Shown here: in pieces, positions 14,101 to 14,905 of the stretch | Layout: every line of letters begins with the position of its first letter | How positions within the stretch are numbered: position 1 is the stretch's first letter | Assembly (NCBI GenBank): GCA_022615275.1 | Contig: JAKEHA010000001.1 | Span: 1 to 14,905 of the forward strand | Length of the DNA: 14,905 nucleotides | Direction: 5' to 3' | Source of the DNA: Candidatus Latescibacterota bacterium | Lineage (GTDB): Bacteria; Krumholzibacteriota; Krumholzibacteriia; WVZY01; JAKEHA01 | Position numbers and translations under genes: made by a program | The notes under the pieces: generated by a model | Database searches by the model: none | What the model saw: the letters and a program-made list of their open reading frames with translations, nothing else | Told to the model about the DNA's origin: nothing

Positions 14101-14695
14101 CGCGAAAGAACAGCCCGTGCTTGCCGCGTACGATGAGGTCCTGCGCGCCGTCGGAGATCTCGACGTTGCCGAACGCCTCCGCCATCCCGATGCCGCGCTT
14201 GTAGAGGATGCGGTCGGCGCGAATGGTCGAGGTGGAATCCTTGCCCACGACCCGGCCCAGGAGCCAGGCTTCGTCGTTGACGCGCGAGTAGCGCGCCTCA
14301 TCGCACGTCACCTCCCAGCCCTCGTCGACGATGCGCACGTTCTTGCGCACGATGGCGAGGTCTTCGAGCTGGCGGTACTCGCCCTCCTCGCCGGTCATGA
14401 CCATGGTCTGCTGGAGCGCGCGCACGTGCCCGAAGAGCTGGGTGACCCGCTGCGCGGTGAAGCTCAACCCGCGGTCGGCGGTGACGGTAACGTCGCCGTG
14501 CACGACACGTACGTTTCCGGTGAGCTCGAGGACGGTCTCGTCGCCGACTTTCTTGAGTTGGCTGTGGTCGGCGCTGACGTCGTAGTAGGCGGCGGGAGGG
14601 ATGGACATGATCTGCGCGCGCCCGGGGAGCGAGCCGAACACACACGCGAGAGCCCCGGCGGACGCGAGCGCTCCGAAAACTCTGAGTCGACTCAC
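11147..14695 (-). CDS. lptD: LPS-assembly protein LptD with extended OstA/LptA-like N-terminal region
   Basis: The 1182-aa protein starts with a signal peptide (SRLRVFGALASAGALACVFG; cut near AQA/I, residue 28). Residues about 33-510 are repeated OstA/LptA beta-jellyroll material (VLELTGNVRVVHGDVTVTAD, then MAEAFGNVEISDGAQDLIVRG, and KRVELYGNPLAKQ). Residues 520-1182 are the LptD barrel with the hallmarks YTTCDLKQPHYHF (C534), PIFALPFMANSIARGRRSGFL and, near the end, DLHCWEIGF (C1137), closing in GQF. It inserts lipopolysaccharide into the outer leaflet together with LptE. It is about 400 residues longer than E. coli LptD, all from the N-terminal side. GTG 14695 overlaps the upstream TGA (GTGA), and AAGGAAG lies at 14701-14707 with a 5-base spacer. 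No separate lptA or lptE is in the window. Confidence 0.92.
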   Translation of the reverse strand: MSRLRVFGALASAGALACVFGSLPGRAQIMSIPPAAYYDVSADHSQLKKVGDETVLELTGNVRVVHGDVTVTADRGLSFTAQRVTQLFGHVRALQQTMVMTGEEGEYRQLEDLAIVRKNVRIVDEGWEVTCDEARYSRVNDEAWLLGRVVGKDSTSTIRADRILYKRGIGMAEAFGNVEISDGAQDLIVRGKHGLFFRERSEGVVDREPVLVSGPDDPEPITVVSDTMRVFPDSSRATAYYRVKIVKGDMVTQCDSAMLYDDQKRVELYGNPLAKQDNVAMKGDRMVAHYNDEEVYRIDILNAASITEEQRDSLVVGRDSWIQGEAITLYLHDGGVDSVRVLGKAQSEYYPKNPGKVEGNTIQGEDMFFRFGEDEIDFVDVKGGASGTYRYINLGSSETPDSMRAVFDTTLTHVAFPEKAETVKYAAERIRYYADKQDLVLDEKARVDYKDSRLEAENITYHASVQVLDATGSPTLTDAGQAIVGEQMDYDMEGETGLVIEGSTQYEQGYYSGENLAKVGENEMKVWNSWYTTCDLKQPHYHFAAKHMKVYPDDKAFSGPIWLHVGKTPIFALPFMANSIARGRRSGFLRPDFEFGVTSDKGRFISGVGYYWATNDYTDFTFTGDFYEDSRWRLFVGNRYALRYKFNGSAGYNYVRDITDNSTEWTFDGSHNQTLGERFTLNAALRFVSSDDAPQSVNQIDDVNRYIDRSIRSTVSLRKSWQTVGFSASASRTQNLSITDPTALTVSSVLPSVQLSIPAWNLYFGNESKAAEGTWENLLRNTRVSPSVSFNRTVREKLFENDDVSQARAAASLSSPQKIGFVTVSPSISGDLTSTVIDFQRDAHQYYRTSGSVTDTVFVSALDSSLTDHQFEWRTGVGANTNIYGTFYPNIGRLRGLRHTVTPAVNYSFTPSQDGRPRSQNVSLGLRNAIDLKVAPAVEDTTVSEEEAVKRLSGVVLWSLSTSYRPDTPQERAWSNISSGLNFVLFGTNFSINHSVDPYHFEVLSTSATSTIRLGGTHPFGKSSKVEVKELNVAAARDTTRAEREEFATGGVEFRQSGAYGERPADEFQLEEGRQPWNVVLGFTYSKGASGVASSTLRVGWDFKLTDNWRIDYSTIYDIERRERSGQYIGVTRDLHCWEIGFSRQQLGDEWEYYFRIALKAHPELYGESGNRGVGGGLMGQF

Positions 14696-14904
14696 CGGGT
14701 CTTCCTTGCGGGGCGGTTCTCGAGACGCGCGAGCATGGCCGCGCCGACTAAGGCGGCGTCGTTGCCGAGCCGCGAGCGCTCGATGCGCGCCGCGCGCACC
14801 GCGTTAGCGAAGGCGTAGCGCGCGACGGTGCGGCGCGCGTGCGCTTCCAAGACGTCGAAGCCCCCCGCCACTCCGCCGCCGATCACCACGATCGAGGGGT
14901 TGAG
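14692..14904 (-). CDS. ROK-family sugar kinase, C-terminal fragment (window edge)
   Basis: Only the last 70 residues are present; the rest lies beyond the right edge. LNPSIVVIGGGVAGGFDVL followed by RIERSRLGNDAALVGAAMLA is the C-terminal signature of ROK proteins (glucokinase, N-acetylglucosamine or mannose kinases), and LGNDAALVGAA matches the adenine-side helix. No DNA-binding domain can be judged, so a ROK repressor cannot be excluded, but the sequence is nearer the kinases. Its TGA overlaps the GTG of lptD by four bases, so the two genes are co-transcribed and probably coupled. Confidence 0.85.
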   Translation of the reverse strand, partial: LNPSIVVIGGGVAGGFDVLEAHARRTVARYAFANAVRAARIERSRLGNDAALVGAAMLARLENRPARKTR

Positions 14905-14905
14905 C

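Noticed and set aside
14630..14695. Lipobox at the LptD N-terminus (ALAC, residues 15-18)
   Set aside because: The residue three before Cys is Ala and a standard signal-peptidase site follows. LptD is a barrel, not a lipoprotein.
13457..14818. 453-codon open frame on the + strand inside lptD and the ROK gene
   Set aside because: The translation is Val/Asp/His/Gly-rich and repetitive. It is a shadow of the - strand genes.
1..14905. CRISPR array, insertion sequence, integrase or attachment site
   Set aside because: No regularly spaced repeats, transposase or integrase motifs, or paired terminal repeats were found. All clear genes look like resident genes.

Overview
This is a high-GC, densely coded bacterial window. 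One gene at the left edge reads on the + strand and all the others read on the - strand. The cell is diderm: there is a complete LptD-type LPS export barrel, a second small outer-membrane barrel, several secreted proteins and a c-type multiheme cytochrome. The secreted metalloprotease ends in a FlgD/type IX-secretion-like tail, and a DUF4388 protein is present. Together these suggest a candidate phylum of the FCB group or a neighbour (Eisenbacteria or Gemmatimonadota-like) rather than a Proteobacterium. That placement is inference from domain content only.

Layout from left to right. Positions 1-1058 (+) hold a 5'-truncated TPR / transmembrane / DUF4388 protein. It converges, with overlapping stop codons, on a - strand gene for a receiver domain joined to a histidine-kinase dimerisation helix pair without an ATPase domain (1055-1648). 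That gene has a near-consensus sigma-54 promoter at 1710-1724. Next comes a three-gene - strand unit (3325 to 1927): a 59-aa zinc-finger-like protein, a 140-aa zinc-ribbon plus SH3-like protein, and a small outer-membrane barrel, closed by a strong hairpin. An AT-richer spacer (3326-3630) holds candidate promoters, nested inverted repeats and the terminator of the next unit. That unit (5783 to 3631) pairs cystathionine beta-synthase with a cystathionine gamma-lyase/synthase, enough for homocysteine-to-cysteine conversion by reverse transsulfuration.

Positions 10625 to 5965 carry an apparent export-related operon: a degenerate metallophosphatase fused to a tetraheme cytochrome c554-like domain, a secreted protein of unknown function, and a large secreted zinc metalloprotease. 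To its right are a free-standing HU gene, with an excellent promoter, ribosome site and intrinsic terminator, then lptD (11147-14695). The lptD start overlaps the stop of a ROK-family sugar kinase that runs off the right edge.

No tRNA, rRNA, CRISPR array, insertion sequence or known defence system was found. The most unusual items are the REC-HisKA protein with its sigma-54 promoter, the metallophosphatase-cytochrome fusion that has lost metal-binding motifs, the zinc-protein/outer-membrane-barrel operon, and the spacer around 3326-3596.
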